Below the pieces are notes generated by a model, which was not told the origin of the DNA, did not search any database, and saw nothing but the letters and a program-made list of their open reading frames with translations. A program made the translations under genes and the position numbers. Shown piece by piece: positions 23,975-32,109 of a stretch of 64,000 nt of DNA. Each line of letters starts with the position of its first letter. Position 1 is the stretch's first letter. This stretch comes from Candidatus Dormiibacterota bacterium (GTDB taxonomy: Bacteria; Chloroflexota; Dormibacteria; Dormibacterales; Dormibacteraceae): the NCBI GenBank assembly GCA_024280995.1, contig JAMXLM010000005.1:30919-94918 (forward strand). The letters are read 5' to 3'.

Positions 23975-26224
23975 CTACGAACCGAGAATTTCGACGATGC
24001 GGTCGGACGTTATCGGCAGTCGGTCGACGACTGCGTCCGGCTTGCGCTTGCGCAGCGCGTCCTCGACGGCGGCGGATATGGCCGCCGGCGCCGGGATGGT
24101 GCCGCTCTCACCCGCGCCCTTGAAACTCTCCGGATTGGCGTCGGTCGGAGTCTCGATGTGCACGAGCTCCGGCGGCCTCACTTCGCCCGTGCTCACGATC
24201 GTGTAGTCGAGGAAGCTGGCGGTTCGGAAGCTGCCGTCCGGGTCGTAGACGGCTGCTTCGTGGAGCGAATAGCCGAGTCCGTGCGCGTACGCGCCGTGCA
24301 TCTGGCCTTCGACGATCAGCTCGTTGATGACCTTGCCCGTGTCGTGGGCGATGACGTAGCGGAGGACCTCGACCTGCCCGGTGTCGGGATCGACCGCGAC
24401 GTAAGCCGCGTGGCAGCCGCTCGAGTAGGCCAGTGGCCTCTTCGGGTCGAAGCTCTCGAGCACCTCGAGGCCTTCGTTCGGGATCACCTCGCCGACCGGC
24501 ACGCTTTTTGCCGGCGCGCCGCGGACCGCGATCCGGCCGTCTTCGATGATGAGGTCGGCAGCGTCGGCTTCGAGGACCTCGCCGGCACGCTCGAGCAGGC
24601 GCTTGCGCATCGCGACCGCCGCCTTGGCCGTCGCGTTGCCGACCTGGACGGCCGTGCGGCTGCCGGCGGTGAGCTCGGCGGGCGGCGTATTTCGCGTGTC
24701 GCCGGCGGTGACGCGGATTTTCTCGAACGGCCAGCCCAACCGGTCCGCCGTCACCTGCGCGGCCATCGTCTGATGCCCCTGCCCTTGCGGAGTCGAGCCT
24801 ACGTACAGCTCCGCCGAGCCATCCTGGTTGAGGCGCAGCTTCGCGGGCTCGCCGCCGCCGAAGCCGGTCGATTCGACGCAGCAGGAAACCCCGAAGCCGA
24901 CGAGCCGGCCGTCGTCGAGCTCCGGCGGCGGTCCGGCCTTCTCCAGCGTGAGGTTCAGCAGCCGCGGGTAGTCGCCGCTGTCGTAGACCAGCCCGCGCCT
25001 GCCCGACGGGAATCCGGTGGTGAAAGGGATCTGCTCCGGCTGGACCAGGTTGCGGCGCCGCAGCTCGGAGGGCGGGATGTCGAGCGCAACGGCGAGCTGG
25101 TCGATCGCCCGCTCGACGGCGTAGTTGCCGAGCGGGCGGCCGCCACCGCGGATGAAACCGGACGGCACCGCATTGGTGAACACGACCTGCGATTCGACCT
25201 CCATCGCCGGCATCACGTACGCGGACAGCATGTGCGCGACGATGAGGTCGGGCTGGCTCGCGCCGCTCGCGGTGTAAGCGCCCATGTCGTGCATTAGCCG
25301 GCCGCGCAGCCCGCGAAGCTTGCCGTCGCGGTCGGCCGCGATCTCCATCTCGATGACCGAGCCATGCGCATGCGCCGTCGTCGCGCCGTCCTCGCTGCGC
25401 GACGCGACCCATCGTGCCGGGCGCTTCAAACGCCAGGCCGCAATCGCGGTCAGGACCTCCTCCGGGTACACGCTGCCCTTCGCGCCGAATCCACCACCGA
25501 CGTCCTCGGCGAGGACGCGGACCGACTCCTCTTCGAGGCCCAAGACGCCGGCGATCGACTCGCGCACGCCGAAGACGTTCTGCGTCGAGGTCCAGACCTT
25601 GAGCCCGCCCGTGTCGTCGTCGGGTGCGGCCGTCACCGTGCGGGTCTCCATCGCAGCGCCGGCGACGCGGGCCGTCTGCAGCCGGATGCCTGCGGTCACG
25701 CTGCCGTCGCCAAAAGCGGCGTCGATGTCGCCGTACGTCACGGTCTTGCGCCGCGAGATGTTGTCGTCCATGTCTTCATGCACGTGCGGCGCGTCTTTCG
25801 CGGTCGCGGCGTTGACGTCTCCCACGCCGGGCAGCGCATCCAGCTCGGCCAGCACCTGCTCCGCCGCGTCATGCGCCTCGTAGTCGGTGCCGGCGACAAC
25901 CACGGCGAAGGCCTCGCCGACGTAATTCACCTCGTCTCCGTTGAGGATCGGTCGCGCGCGCGCGATGACGTCGTTGGGCGCCCAGTCGCTCAGCCCGTCG
26001 GCCACCTCGGGCAGGTCCGCCGCCGTCCATACCTCGAGCACGCCTGGCATCTCTTTCGCAGCCGCCGCGTCGATGGAGACGATCCGCGCGTGCGGCACGG
26101 TCGAGCGCGCAAACGCGACATGGACGAGGCCGTCGAGCTTGATGTCTCCGGCGAAACGACCTCGGCCGGTGATCAGTCGCTCATCCTCGACGCGAGGCAT
26201 CCGCCGGCCGATGTACGGAGGCAC
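23975..26224 (-). CDS. xanthine dehydrogenase-family molybdopterin-binding (large) subunit
   Basis: 749 residues, the CoxL/XdhB-type subunit with an aldehyde-oxidase a/b hammerhead domain (about 15-125) and two molybdopterin-binding domains. Seen: DVGGGFGAKGSVYPEE, GFIRGGGRPLGNYAVERA in the active-site loop position, GSTPQGQGHQTM and KGAGESGTIPAPAAI (the catalytic glutamate region). The loop is neither the form I CODH AYxCSFR nor an exact form II, so the substrate is unknown. No FAD or [2Fe-2S] partner genes adjoin it, which is unusual. GTG start with TATTGT 6 bases upstream (26236-26231). Confidence 0.9.
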   Translation of the reverse strand: MPPYIGRRMPRVEDERLITGRGRFAGDIKLDGLVHVAFARSTVPHARIVSIDAAAAKEMPGVLEVWTAADLPEVADGLSDWAPNDVIARARPILNGDEVNYVGEAFAVVVAGTDYEAHDAAEQVLAELDALPGVGDVNAATAKDAPHVHEDMDDNISRRKTVTYGDIDAAFGDGSVTAGIRLQTARVAGAAMETRTVTAAPDDDTGGLKVWTSTQNVFGVRESIAGVLGLEEESVRVLAEDVGGGFGAKGSVYPEEVLTAIAAWRLKRPARWVASRSEDGATTAHAHGSVIEMEIAADRDGKLRGLRGRLMHDMGAYTASGASQPDLIVAHMLSAYVMPAMEVESQVVFTNAVPSGFIRGGGRPLGNYAVERAIDQLAVALDIPPSELRRRNLVQPEQIPFTTGFPSGRRGLVYDSGDYPRLLNLTLEKAGPPPELDDGRLVGFGVSCCVESTGFGGGEPAKLRLNQDGSAELYVGSTPQGQGHQTMAAQVTADRLGWPFEKIRVTAGDTRNTPPAELTAGSRTAVQVGNATAKAAVAMRKRLLERAGEVLEADAADLIIEDGRIAVRGAPAKSVPVGEVIPNEGLEVLESFDPKRPLAYSSGCHAAYVAVDPDTGQVEVLRYVIAHDTGKVINELIVEGQMHGAYAHGLGYSLHEAAVYDPDGSFRTASFLDYTIVSTGEVRPPELVHIETPTDANPESFKGAGESGTIPAPAAISAAVEDALRKRKPDAVVDRLPITSDRIVEILGS

Positions 26225-26229
26225 GCTCC

Positions 26230-26236
26230 TACAATA
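26230..26236. promoter_or_regulatory. overlapping divergent -10 boxes
   Basis: TACAAT (26230-26235, plus strand, towards tRNA-Val) and TATTGT (26236-26231, minus strand, 6 bases before the dehydrogenase GTG) share the same bases, so the two promoters would be mutually exclusive. Assigned from consensus and position only. Confidence 0.4.
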
Positions 26237-26267
26237 AGTCGCTCCCCTGCACGGGGCCCTTGTGGAT

Positions 26268-26343
26268 GGGCGGCTAGCTCAGCTGGAAGAGCGCCAGCTT
26301 GACATGCTGGAGGTCGGGGGTTCGAGACCCTCGCCGCCCACCA
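26268..26343 (+). tRNA. tRNA-Val (anticodon GAC)
   Basis: Acceptor GGGCGGC pairs with GCCGCCC (26333-26339); anticodon stem CCAGC/GCTGG with loop TTGACAT; T-loop GGTTCGAGACC. Discriminator A and an encoded CCA (26341-26343). Confidence 0.95.
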
Positions 26344-26386
26344 ACGTTTCACCAGAAACGGGTCGGCAATAATTCCGAAGCGGGAC

Positions 26387-26463
26387 GGCCCGTTCGTCTA
26401 GTGGACTAGGACGCCGGCCTTTCAAGCCGGAGATCACGGGTTCGAATCCCGTACGGGCTACCA
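26387..26463 (+). tRNA. tRNA-Glu (anticodon TTC)
   Basis: Acceptor GGCCCGT pairs with ACGGGCT (26453-26459) with one G-T pair; anticodon stem CCGGC/GCCGG, loop CTTTCAA; T-arm ACGGGTTCGAATCCCGT. CCA is encoded (26461-26463). 43 bases after tRNA-Val. Confidence 0.95.
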
Positions 26464-26583
26464 ACCGGATGGTTCGACCCGCACGATTCGACCCATTTCG
26501 GCCGAAACGTGCGGAAAACTGTTCTTGATTTCGCGCCTTCTGGCGGAAACCTGCGGAATTCCGTTCTAATTCGGACACCCGGC

Positions 26584-26657
26584 GCGGGCGTAGCACAATG
26601 GCAGTGCGCCAGCCTTCCAAGCTGGTTACGTGGGTTCGATTCCCATCGCCCGCTCCA
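26584..26657 (+). tRNA. tRNA-Gly (anticodon TCC)
   Basis: Acceptor GCGGGCG pairs with CGCCCGC (26647-26653); anticodon stem CCAGC/GCTGG, loop CTTCCAA; T-arm with GGTTCGATTCC. CCA is encoded (26655-26657). The 120-base gap from tRNA-Glu holds an imperfect direct repeat. Confidence 0.95.
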
Positions 26658-26706
26658 TGCTTTCGTCGTGCAGATTCCTCGCCCGCAGGCGGTTGGTGAC
26701 CAGCGC

Positions 26707-27081
26707 GTGGCCGCCCAGCTTCGATCCATCCTCTTCAGCGAGCCGCTGCTCGGCGCCGCGGAAGTCAGGCCCAGGGGTTACGGCAAGGTGATCTTCGCCT
26801 CGCTGCTCGGCTGGGCCGGACCGATCGTCGCCCGCCGCGCGACCGAGCCCCTGCCGCCGACGATCCTGTATCTCGCGGTCACCTCGGCCGACATCCGGCT
26901 CTTCTCCAAGCCGCCGTTTGCCGACCCGTTCGAGATCGGCCGGTGGAAGAAGGGAAGTTATCGAGCATCGCTCGACGGCCGGCGACTGACGCTCGAGGTC
27001 GCCCGCCTCGGCCGCGTGACCGTCACCGCGGGTACTTCTGCTCGACCGGTCTTCGATCTGGTGATGCAGGGGTCGGCCTAG
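26707..27081 (+). CDS. conserved-looking hypothetical protein
   Basis: About 124 residues from a GTG at 26707 (AAQLRSILFSEPLLGAAEVR). One moderately hydrophobic stretch (VIFASLLGWAGPIVARR) and a mixed alpha/beta remainder with LYLAVTSADIRLFSKPPF and FEIGRWKKGSYRASLDGRRL, suggestive of a small beta-rich domain such as a PH-like fold. The longer open frame upstream runs through tRNA-Gly and is not coding. No family identified; codon use matches its neighbours. Confidence 0.55.
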   Translation: MAAQLRSILFSEPLLGAAEVRPRGYGKVIFASLLGWAGPIVARRATEPLPPTILYLAVTSADIRLFSKPPFADPFEIGRWKKGSYRASLDGRRLTLEVARLGRVTVTAGTSARPVFDLVMQGSA

Positions 27082-27135
27082 AACTCACACCCGAATCCAA
27101 GCCTGCTCTGAGCTTCGACCGAGAGAATCGCTCGT

Positions 27136-27516
27136 ATGAACAAGCCCCGACTCATCCTTTTTGCGTCGGTCATCGCCGCGGCGATGATCTTCGGCGGCGT
27201 CATGGGAGCCACCGTGTTCGCCCGAGGCACGCTTTCGAGCGCGCTTGCCGCGATCCCGGCCGCAGCCTCGCCGTCGCCGACCTTCAAGTCCAACGAGGAC
27301 CCGACCCACGAGAAAAACGAGAGTGCCGCGCACGAGGCGGCGGAGAACAACGGAACGCTCCACCCGGGAGGTCCAGGCGGCCCGGGCATGGGCGGACCTC
27401 CCTGCGGCGGCCACTCCAACGAGGACGCCACGCACGAGAAGAGCGAGACCGCGGCGCACGAAGCCGCAGAAAACGCAGCGTGCCCATCTCCATCGCCGAC
27501 AACTTCGGGCGGATAG
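27136..27516 (+). CDS. secreted His/Glu-rich repeat protein
   Basis: 126 residues. N-terminal signal or anchor (LILFASVIAAAMIFGGVMG), then a low-complexity region carrying two copies of a 19-residue unit, NEDPTHEKNESAAHEAAEN (about 54-72) and NEDATHEKSETAAHEAAEN (about 94-112), separated by a Gly/Pro linker with one Cys, and a Ser/Pro tail. The regular spacing of His and Glu would suit metal binding, but this is inference. Upstream context GAGAATCGCTCGT has no clear ribosome site. Confidence 0.65.
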   Translation: MNKPRLILFASVIAAAMIFGGVMGATVFARGTLSSALAAIPAAASPSPTFKSNEDPTHEKNESAAHEAAENNGTLHPGGPGGPGMGGPPCGGHSNEDATHEKSETAAHEAAENAACPSPSPTTSGG

Positions 27517-27540
27517 CCGTCAATCGCTAAGCTCCGCCGC

Positions 27541-28134
27541 GTGAGCGGAGCTACCCGGGTGTACCTGGAGGTCGGCGGCAAGCGCGTCTTCGCCAGCGCC
27601 GCCGACTGGCCAGGTTGGTCGAGAAGTGGCAAGACCGAGGAGGCCGCGCTCGAGAACCTGGCCGCTTACGCACCGCGGTATTCGAAGGTCGCCAAGCTGC
27701 CGAAGGACGCGACGAGGTTCGAAGTTGTCGACCGGGTCACCGGCAACGCGACCACCGATTTCGGGGCTCCGGGCGTGCCGGCCAGGGCCGATGCAACTCC
27801 TCTCCCTGCAAATGAGATCGAGCGGATGGTCACGGTCATGGAAGCCTGCTGGCGCTACCTCGACAAGGTGCGCGCGAAGGTCCCGAAGGAGCTGCGCAAA
27901 GGGCCGCGCGGCGGCGGCCGTGATCGCGACAAGATGTACGCCCATGTCCTCGACTCCGAGCTCGCCTACGCCGGCCCGATCGGACTCAAGTTGAAAAAGC
28001 ACGACCGCCAGGCCATTCGCGAAGCGCTGCTCAGTCCGGTTCCGGGCGCGAAATGGCCCGCCGCGTACGCGATCCGCCGCATCGCCTGGCACGCACTCGA
28101 CCACGCGTGGGAGATGGAAGACCGAATACCCTAG
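27541..28134 (+). CDS. hypothetical protein with DinB-like helical C-terminus
   Basis: 197 residues. The N-terminal 70 residues resemble a small alpha/beta domain (RVYLEVGGKRVFASAADWPG), the rest is helical with histidines spaced as in DinB-type metal-binding bundles (DKMYAHVLDSELAYAG and RRIAWHALDHAWEMEDR). DinB-like proteins often act as thiol or small-molecule transferases; the function here is unknown. GTG start with TAAGCT (27528-27533) 7 bases upstream, consistent with leaderless expression. Confidence 0.68.
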   Translation: MSGATRVYLEVGGKRVFASAADWPGWSRSGKTEEAALENLAAYAPRYSKVAKLPKDATRFEVVDRVTGNATTDFGAPGVPARADATPLPANEIERMVTVMEACWRYLDKVRAKVPKELRKGPRGGGRDRDKMYAHVLDSELAYAGPIGLKLKKHDRQAIREALLSPVPGAKWPAAYAIRRIAWHALDHAWEMEDRIP

Positions 28135-28144
28135 TCGCTCGGTT

Positions 28145-28903
28145 ATGGAAGAGCAGAAAGGGGGACTGCTCCTCGTCATGGCGCATCCGGACGACGAGTC
28201 CATGGGCGCCGGGGGGCTGGTCCTTAGGCATACGCGCAATGGAGTCGCCGTTCATCTCATCTGCGCCACCTACGGCGAGGCGGGTTGGATGGGAAGGCCG
28301 CATGGGTCAAAAGCGGCGGACCTGCCCGAGATTCGCGCCCAGGAGCTCGAAGAGGCCGCCCAGGCGCTGGCGCTCAGCAGCGTCGAGCTCTGGGACTACC
28401 CCGACGCGGGGCTCGCGCACTCGGACCAGAAGGAGCTGACCCAGCGCATCTGGGAGCAGATAGGCAAGGTGAGGCCGCGGGTGGTCGTCGGTTGGGGACC
28501 GGACGGCGGATACGGTCATCCGGACCACATTGCGATGGGTGCGTGCACAGACGCCGCCGTGGCCGCGATGACCGAGGGGGAACGGCCGGCGCTTTACCAT
28601 CTCGCGATCGACGGGCAGCTCGCGGATTTCTATCACGAGGCCACGCACCTGGTGCCGTCGTCCAACGGCTTCCACGTGCGCCCGCAGGACACGGTCGACG
28701 TCGTCATCGAGCTCGACGCCGACGAGGTGATGATGAAGCTGCGCGCGATCGACTGCCACCAGAGCCAGCTCGAGGATTGGCGGATCGCGCTGCGCGACCA
28801 TCCGCGGCTCATGCAGCAGGGGTACGGAAGGGAGCCCTACGTCGCGGTTTCGTCACGAGCGGCGGGCCTGACCGGGAAGGGGATGCTGGGCGAGTTCGCG
28901 TGA
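28145..28903 (+). CDS. PIG-L family deacetylase
   Basis: 252 residues, LmbE-like fold. Zinc and catalytic motif MAHPDDESMGAGG near residue 12, then ICATYGEAGW, WDYPDAGL and the second metal motif GYGHPDHIAMG. Family members deacetylate N-acetylglucosaminyl compounds such as those in mycothiol or bacillithiol synthesis and recycling, but orthology to MshB/Mca/BshB cannot be decided here. TACCCT at 28127-28132 precedes the ATG by 12 bases. Confidence 0.92.
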   Translation: MEEQKGGLLLVMAHPDDESMGAGGLVLRHTRNGVAVHLICATYGEAGWMGRPHGSKAADLPEIRAQELEEAAQALALSSVELWDYPDAGLAHSDQKELTQRIWEQIGKVRPRVVVGWGPDGGYGHPDHIAMGACTDAAVAAMTEGERPALYHLAIDGQLADFYHEATHLVPSSNGFHVRPQDTVDVVIELDADEVMMKLRAIDCHQSQLEDWRIALRDHPRLMQQGYGREPYVAVSSRAAGLTGKGMLGEFA

Positions 28904-29041
28904 TCGACCTGCGACCCGAAGCGATGAAAAATAGCCAGGCAAGTTCCTTACATTCCCGTCGGCAAATCGCCGGTGCAAACGACTAACCTTTAGCGCCTGA
29001 TCCGGCCAGACGGATCCGGAGTTCCAACTCGGGGGTGACGC

Positions 29042-29449
29042 ATGGACGTTCAAGAAGCGACGGCAGAAGGCACCGCCACTGCCGAAAACGGCGAAGTCAA
29101 ACGAGATTCGAAAAAGCAGTTCTCGATGGGTCCTGGTGACATCCTCGAGGGGAAGCTCATCTACGACGGCTCGGTCCATGCGGATGGGCGCCTCGAGGGT
29201 GAGCTGCGCGTGACCGGCAACATCGAAGTGGCCAGCGGCGCGACGGTCAAAGCATTGCTGGAGGGCGGGAACGTCACACTCAAGGGCAACGTCGAGGGGA
29301 TGGTCACGGCGCGAGACAAGCTGACCCTCGGCAAGAACGCTCGCCTGAGTGGCGACATCCAGGTGCGCAGGCTCCAGATCGACGACGGCGCGACCTTGAA
29401 CGGACACGTCCGGATGGGTGACTTTGAGCACCAGGCGTCCGGCCAGTAG
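29042..29449 (+). CDS. bactofilin (polymer-forming cytoskeletal protein), first paralogue
   Basis: 135 residues. A charged N-terminal tail (about 30 residues) is followed by the bactofilin right-handed beta-helix with its regular six-residue rungs (LEGKLIYDGSVHADGRLEGE, VKALLEGGNVTLKGNVEG, KNARLSGDIQVRRL). These proteins polymerise without nucleotides and scaffold envelope enzymes. The 5' leader contains a GATCCG/CGGATC hairpin (28999-29016). The next bactofilin gene overlaps its end by 32 bases, so the two probably co-assemble. Confidence 0.9.
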   Translation: MDVQEATAEGTATAENGEVKRDSKKQFSMGPGDILEGKLIYDGSVHADGRLEGELRVTGNIEVASGATVKALLEGGNVTLKGNVEGMVTARDKLTLGKNARLSGDIQVRRLQIDDGATLNGHVRMGDFEHQASGQ

Positions 29450-30104
29450 GGTCGCGACCCCCGTCCCGGCGGATGCCGGTCCCAATGGTTCCAACGGCTC
29501 GCGGCGCAACTCGGTAGTCCTCGGTCCCAACGATCGCCTTCGCGGCGAGCTGTACATCGAGGGCGACCTGCGAGTGACCGGAACCGTCGAGGGTAACCTC
29601 GAGGTGACCGGGGACGTCGAGATCGCGGGGTCGGGCAAGGTCAAGGGCGACGTCACCGCGTACGACCGTCTGACCGTGGGCAGCGACGCATCGCTGATCG
29701 CGGGCGAAGTGCGCGTGGCCCGCCTGACGGTCGATGACGGCGCGACGTTCAGCGGCAAGGTCTCGATGGGCAAACAGCCGGCCGCGGCCAAACCGACCCC
29801 ACCGCCAGAGCCGGAGGTCATGGCGCCGCGACCGGAGCCAGAGCCTCAGCCCATACCTGCACCTGTCGCGGACGCGGTCGCCCTGGCGGAACCGGAGCCG
29901 GTAGCGATCGAACCGGTGGTGATCGAGCCTCTCTCGGTCAAACCGGTCGCGGCGAAGCCCGTCCAGGCCAAGCCCGTCCAGGCCAAACCCGTCCAGGCCA
30001 AGCCCGTCGAGGCCAAGCCCGCTCAGCCCAAGCCCATCGCGGCAAAAGCCGCTCCAGTCAAGCCGATTCCGCCCAAGCCGCAGCCGAAGGGCAAGCGCCG
30101 CTAA
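29418..30104 (+). CDS. bactofilin, second paralogue with Pro/Lys-rich repetitive tail
   Basis: 228 residues. The bactofilin core (about 35-115: DRLRGELYIEGDLRVTGTVE, DVEIAGSGKVKGDV) is followed by an 110-residue tail rich in Pro, Glu, Lys and Ala, ending in five-residue repeats of the type KPVQA and the basic terminus PKPQPKGKRR. Such tails may contact membrane or cell wall. The GTG at 29418 overlaps the first bactofilin; TTG at 29424 is an alternative start. Pair spacing implies co-translation. Confidence 0.87.
   Translation: MTLSTRRPASRVATPVPADAGPNGSNGSRRNSVVLGPNDRLRGELYIEGDLRVTGTVEGNLEVTGDVEIAGSGKVKGDVTAYDRLTVGSDASLIAGEVRVARLTVDDGATFSGKVSMGKQPAAAKPTPPPEPEVMAPRPEPEPQPIPAPVADAVALAEPEPVAIEPVVIEPLSVKPVAAKPVQAKPVQAKPVQAKPVEAKPAQPKPIAAKAAPVKPIPPKPQPKGKRR
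29955..30044 (+). repeat. 15-bp tandem repeat in the bactofilin tail
   Basis: Six head-to-tail 15-bp units (consensus AAGCCCGTCCAGGCC), the first two identical and the rest increasingly diverged, encoding KPVQA-type pentapeptides. A likely site of copy-number variation. Confidence 0.85.
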
Positions 30105-30113
30105 GCCGGAGGG

Positions 30114-30464
30114 CTACTTCTTCGGCTTTTTCGCGGGCATCTTGCGCGCGACTTCGAGCGCGCGCTTGATCAGAGCGGTCGGCGGCTTGGCGCGCCAGTC
30201 CCCGGGCAGGATCACGTAGCCGCTCATCTTGTGTCCGGCCACGGGCTCGAAATCGCGGCCCCCCTGCTTCTTGATCTTTTCGATCTCGTCTTCGGGGAGC
30301 CGCACCATCAGCTCCTCGCCGACGATTCCGCAGAACATGTTGCCGTTCACGAATGCGGAGACCTGACCGAACATCGGCCTGATCGCGATTCCTGGCCCGT
30401 CCGGAACCACCTCGGCGAACGCCGCTTTCGCGCCCTCGCTGGGCTTCGACATGTTCAGCTTCAT
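30114..30464 (-). CDS. TfoX N-terminal-domain protein
   Basis: 116 residues from ATG 30464, which has GAGGT 4 bases upstream; an ATG at 30485 is also possible. The TfoX_N hallmark IRPMFGQVSAFVNGNMFCGI is followed by ELMVRLPEDE and a basic Lys-rich tail (MPAKKPKK). TfoX governs competence in gamma-proteobacteria, but stand-alone N-terminal domains are widespread with no proven role. Tail-to-tail with the second bactofilin gene, 9 bases apart. Confidence 0.8.
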   Translation of the reverse strand: MKLNMSKPSEGAKAAFAEVVPDGPGIAIRPMFGQVSAFVNGNMFCGIVGEELMVRLPEDEIEKIKKQGGRDFEPVAGHKMSGYVILPGDWRAKPPTALIKRALEVARKMPAKKPKK

Positions 30465-30649
30465 CGGACCTCGGGGCGCAGGCATCGAAACGAAATTCTG
30501 CTCCAGGCTCAATACGAACGTGGTCCAGCGCGCAAAACGCGGGTGTCGGCTGCACCGTCGCATGAGGCATTCGTCCCATTGCGATCGCGCACGGCGTGCC
30601 ATTAGCGTTCCCAGCGACTTCTCAGGATTCACGTTTTGGAGGCTGTTAG

Positions 30650-31081
30650 ATGAAGAGGGTTCTCTCGGTCGCGGCGGCTCTGGTGGGTCTCCTGGTCATG
30701 TCGACTGCGGCGCATGCGACGACGACGACGACGATCCACGTCACCGGTGTCCCCATCGACGTCGGCCCCGCCGCCTGCATTCCCGGCGACCTGACAATCA
30801 GCGGCAACGGCGTTCTGCACATGACGGTCAACAACGCAGGCGACGCCTGGACCACCGGCACGATCGAAGGCAACGTGACCGGGAGCCTCGGCTACACCGG
30901 GCATGGCGTTGCGTGGTTCGGTTCCGAAGACAACAGAAGCAACAGTGTCAACCACTTCATCGCCAACACGGTCGGCACACTCGGTGATGGAACTCCCCTC
31001 TCGATTCACCAGGAGGGTCAGTTCACGATCAACGCGCAGGGAGTGCCGGTGGTGACTCGCGTAACCGCGACCTGTAGCTAG
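30650..31081 (+). CDS. secreted protein of unknown function
   Basis: 143 residues. A clear Sec signal (LSVAAALVGLLVMSTAAHA with AHA cleavage site) is followed by a Thr/Gly-rich, beta-predicted mature domain with one cysteine near its start (PAACIPGD) and one at the end (VTATCS), which could pair. There is a strong GGAGG ribosome site 5-10 bases before the ATG, unlike the leaderless genes here, and a strong terminator hairpin follows. No family recognised. Confidence 0.75.
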   Translation: MKRVLSVAAALVGLLVMSTAAHATTTTTIHVTGVPIDVGPAACIPGDLTISGNGVLHMTVNNAGDAWTTGTIEGNVTGSLGYTGHGVAWFGSEDNRSNSVNHFIANTVGTLGDGTPLSIHQEGQFTINAQGVPVVTRVTATCS

Positions 31082-31092
31082 ACGCCGACCTC

Positions 31093-31121
31093 AGCCCTCG
31101 CCGCCGTCGGCGGCGAGGGCT
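31093..31121 (+). terminator. terminator hairpin
   Basis: Perfect 13-bp stem AGCCCTCGCCGCC / GGCGGCGAGGGCT with a GTC loop, 11 bases after the stop of the secreted protein gene. No T-run follows. Confidence 0.65.
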
Positions 31122-31200
31122 CCCTCATCCTCGAGAACGAGGCAGAAAATCGATCTCGCGGCTGACGACACCGCTCCCGCCGAAACCTAGCTTGGTGGTC

Positions 31201-32109
31201 ATGGAAAACACCACGATCGTCGAGACCCACGGTCTCACCAAGCGCTACGGCAGCGGAGTCCTCGCCGTCGACTCCGTGGCCATGAGCGTGCGCCGTGGCG
31301 AGGTCTATGGCTTCCTCGGCCCGAACGGGGCTGGGAAGACCACGACCCTGCGCATGCTCGTCGGCCTGATTCGGCCGACGTCGGGCACGGCCACCGTTGC
31401 GGGCCACACGCCCGGCGACCCGCACGGCCTCGCGCGAGTCGGCTCTCTGATCGAGTCGTCGGCCTTCTATCCGTACCTGAGTGGGCGGGCAAACCTGCGT
31501 GTGGTCGCCGACCTTGCGGGCGTCGACCAGAAGCGCGTCAACGAGGTGCTCGACGTGGTCGAGCTGAGCTCACGCGCCCACCGCAAGTTCGGGACCTACT
31601 CGACCGGCATGAAGCAGCGACTCGGCGTGGCTGCCGCGCTGCTGAAGGACCCCGACCTGCTGATCCTCGACGAGCCCACCAACGGCCTCGACCCACAGGG
31701 AATGGCCGAGATGCGCAGGCTCATCAAGGACATCGGCCAGGGCAACCGCACAGTGCTGCTGTCGAGCCACCTGCTCGGCGAGGTCGAGCAGATCTGCGAC
31801 CGCGTCGGAGTCATCAGCAACGGCAAGCTGGTCCGTGAGTCGACCGTGCAGGAGCTGATCGGCGAGGAGGGCGTGCTCGTGCGTGCCCAGCCGCTCGACA
31901 AGGCGGAGCAGATGCTGGCGACGTTGTTCGGCAACGACGCCATCAGCCGCCAGGACGGCGCTCTGCACCTCAAGGTCAAGCCGGAGCAGAGCAGCGAGAT
32001 CAACCGCCGGCTCGTCGGCGCGGGCATCGGCGTCAGCGAGCTGCGTCCGTTCGAGAGATCGCTGGAGGAAGTCTTCTTCCAGCTCACAGGAGAGAGGCAA
32101 GGATCATGA
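31201..32109 (+). CDS. ABC transporter ATP-binding protein
   Basis: 302 residues. Walker A GPNGAGKTTTLR, signature YSTGMKQRLGVAAAL, Walker B LLILDEPTNGLDPQG and H-loop LLSSHLL, with the C-terminal extension typical of bacitracin/daunorubicin-type (BcrA-like) exporters. It pairs with the overlapping permease to form a drug or lipid exporter. The ATG at 31201 is preceded at 7 bases by TAGCTT (31188-31193), suggesting a leaderless operon transcript. It is followed by a NarL-type two-component system in the same operon. Confidence 0.94.
   Translation: MENTTIVETHGLTKRYGSGVLAVDSVAMSVRRGEVYGFLGPNGAGKTTTLRMLVGLIRPTSGTATVAGHTPGDPHGLARVGSLIESSAFYPYLSGRANLRVVADLAGVDQKRVNEVLDVVELSSRAHRKFGTYSTGMKQRLGVAAALLKDPDLLILDEPTNGLDPQGMAEMRRLIKDIGQGNRTVLLSSHLLGEVEQICDRVGVISNGKLVRESTVQELIGEEGVLVRAQPLDKAEQMLATLFGNDAISRQDGALHLKVKPEQSSEINRRLVGAGIGVSELRPFERSLEEVFFQLTGERQGS

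Noticed and set aside
24108..25412. 434-residue minus-strand frame of different phase inside the molybdopterin dehydrogenase.
   Set aside because: Shadow of the dehydrogenase; all motifs are in the other frame.
26509..26706. N-terminal extension of the 26707 protein.
   Set aside because: It would run through the tRNA-Gly gene, so coding there is unlikely.
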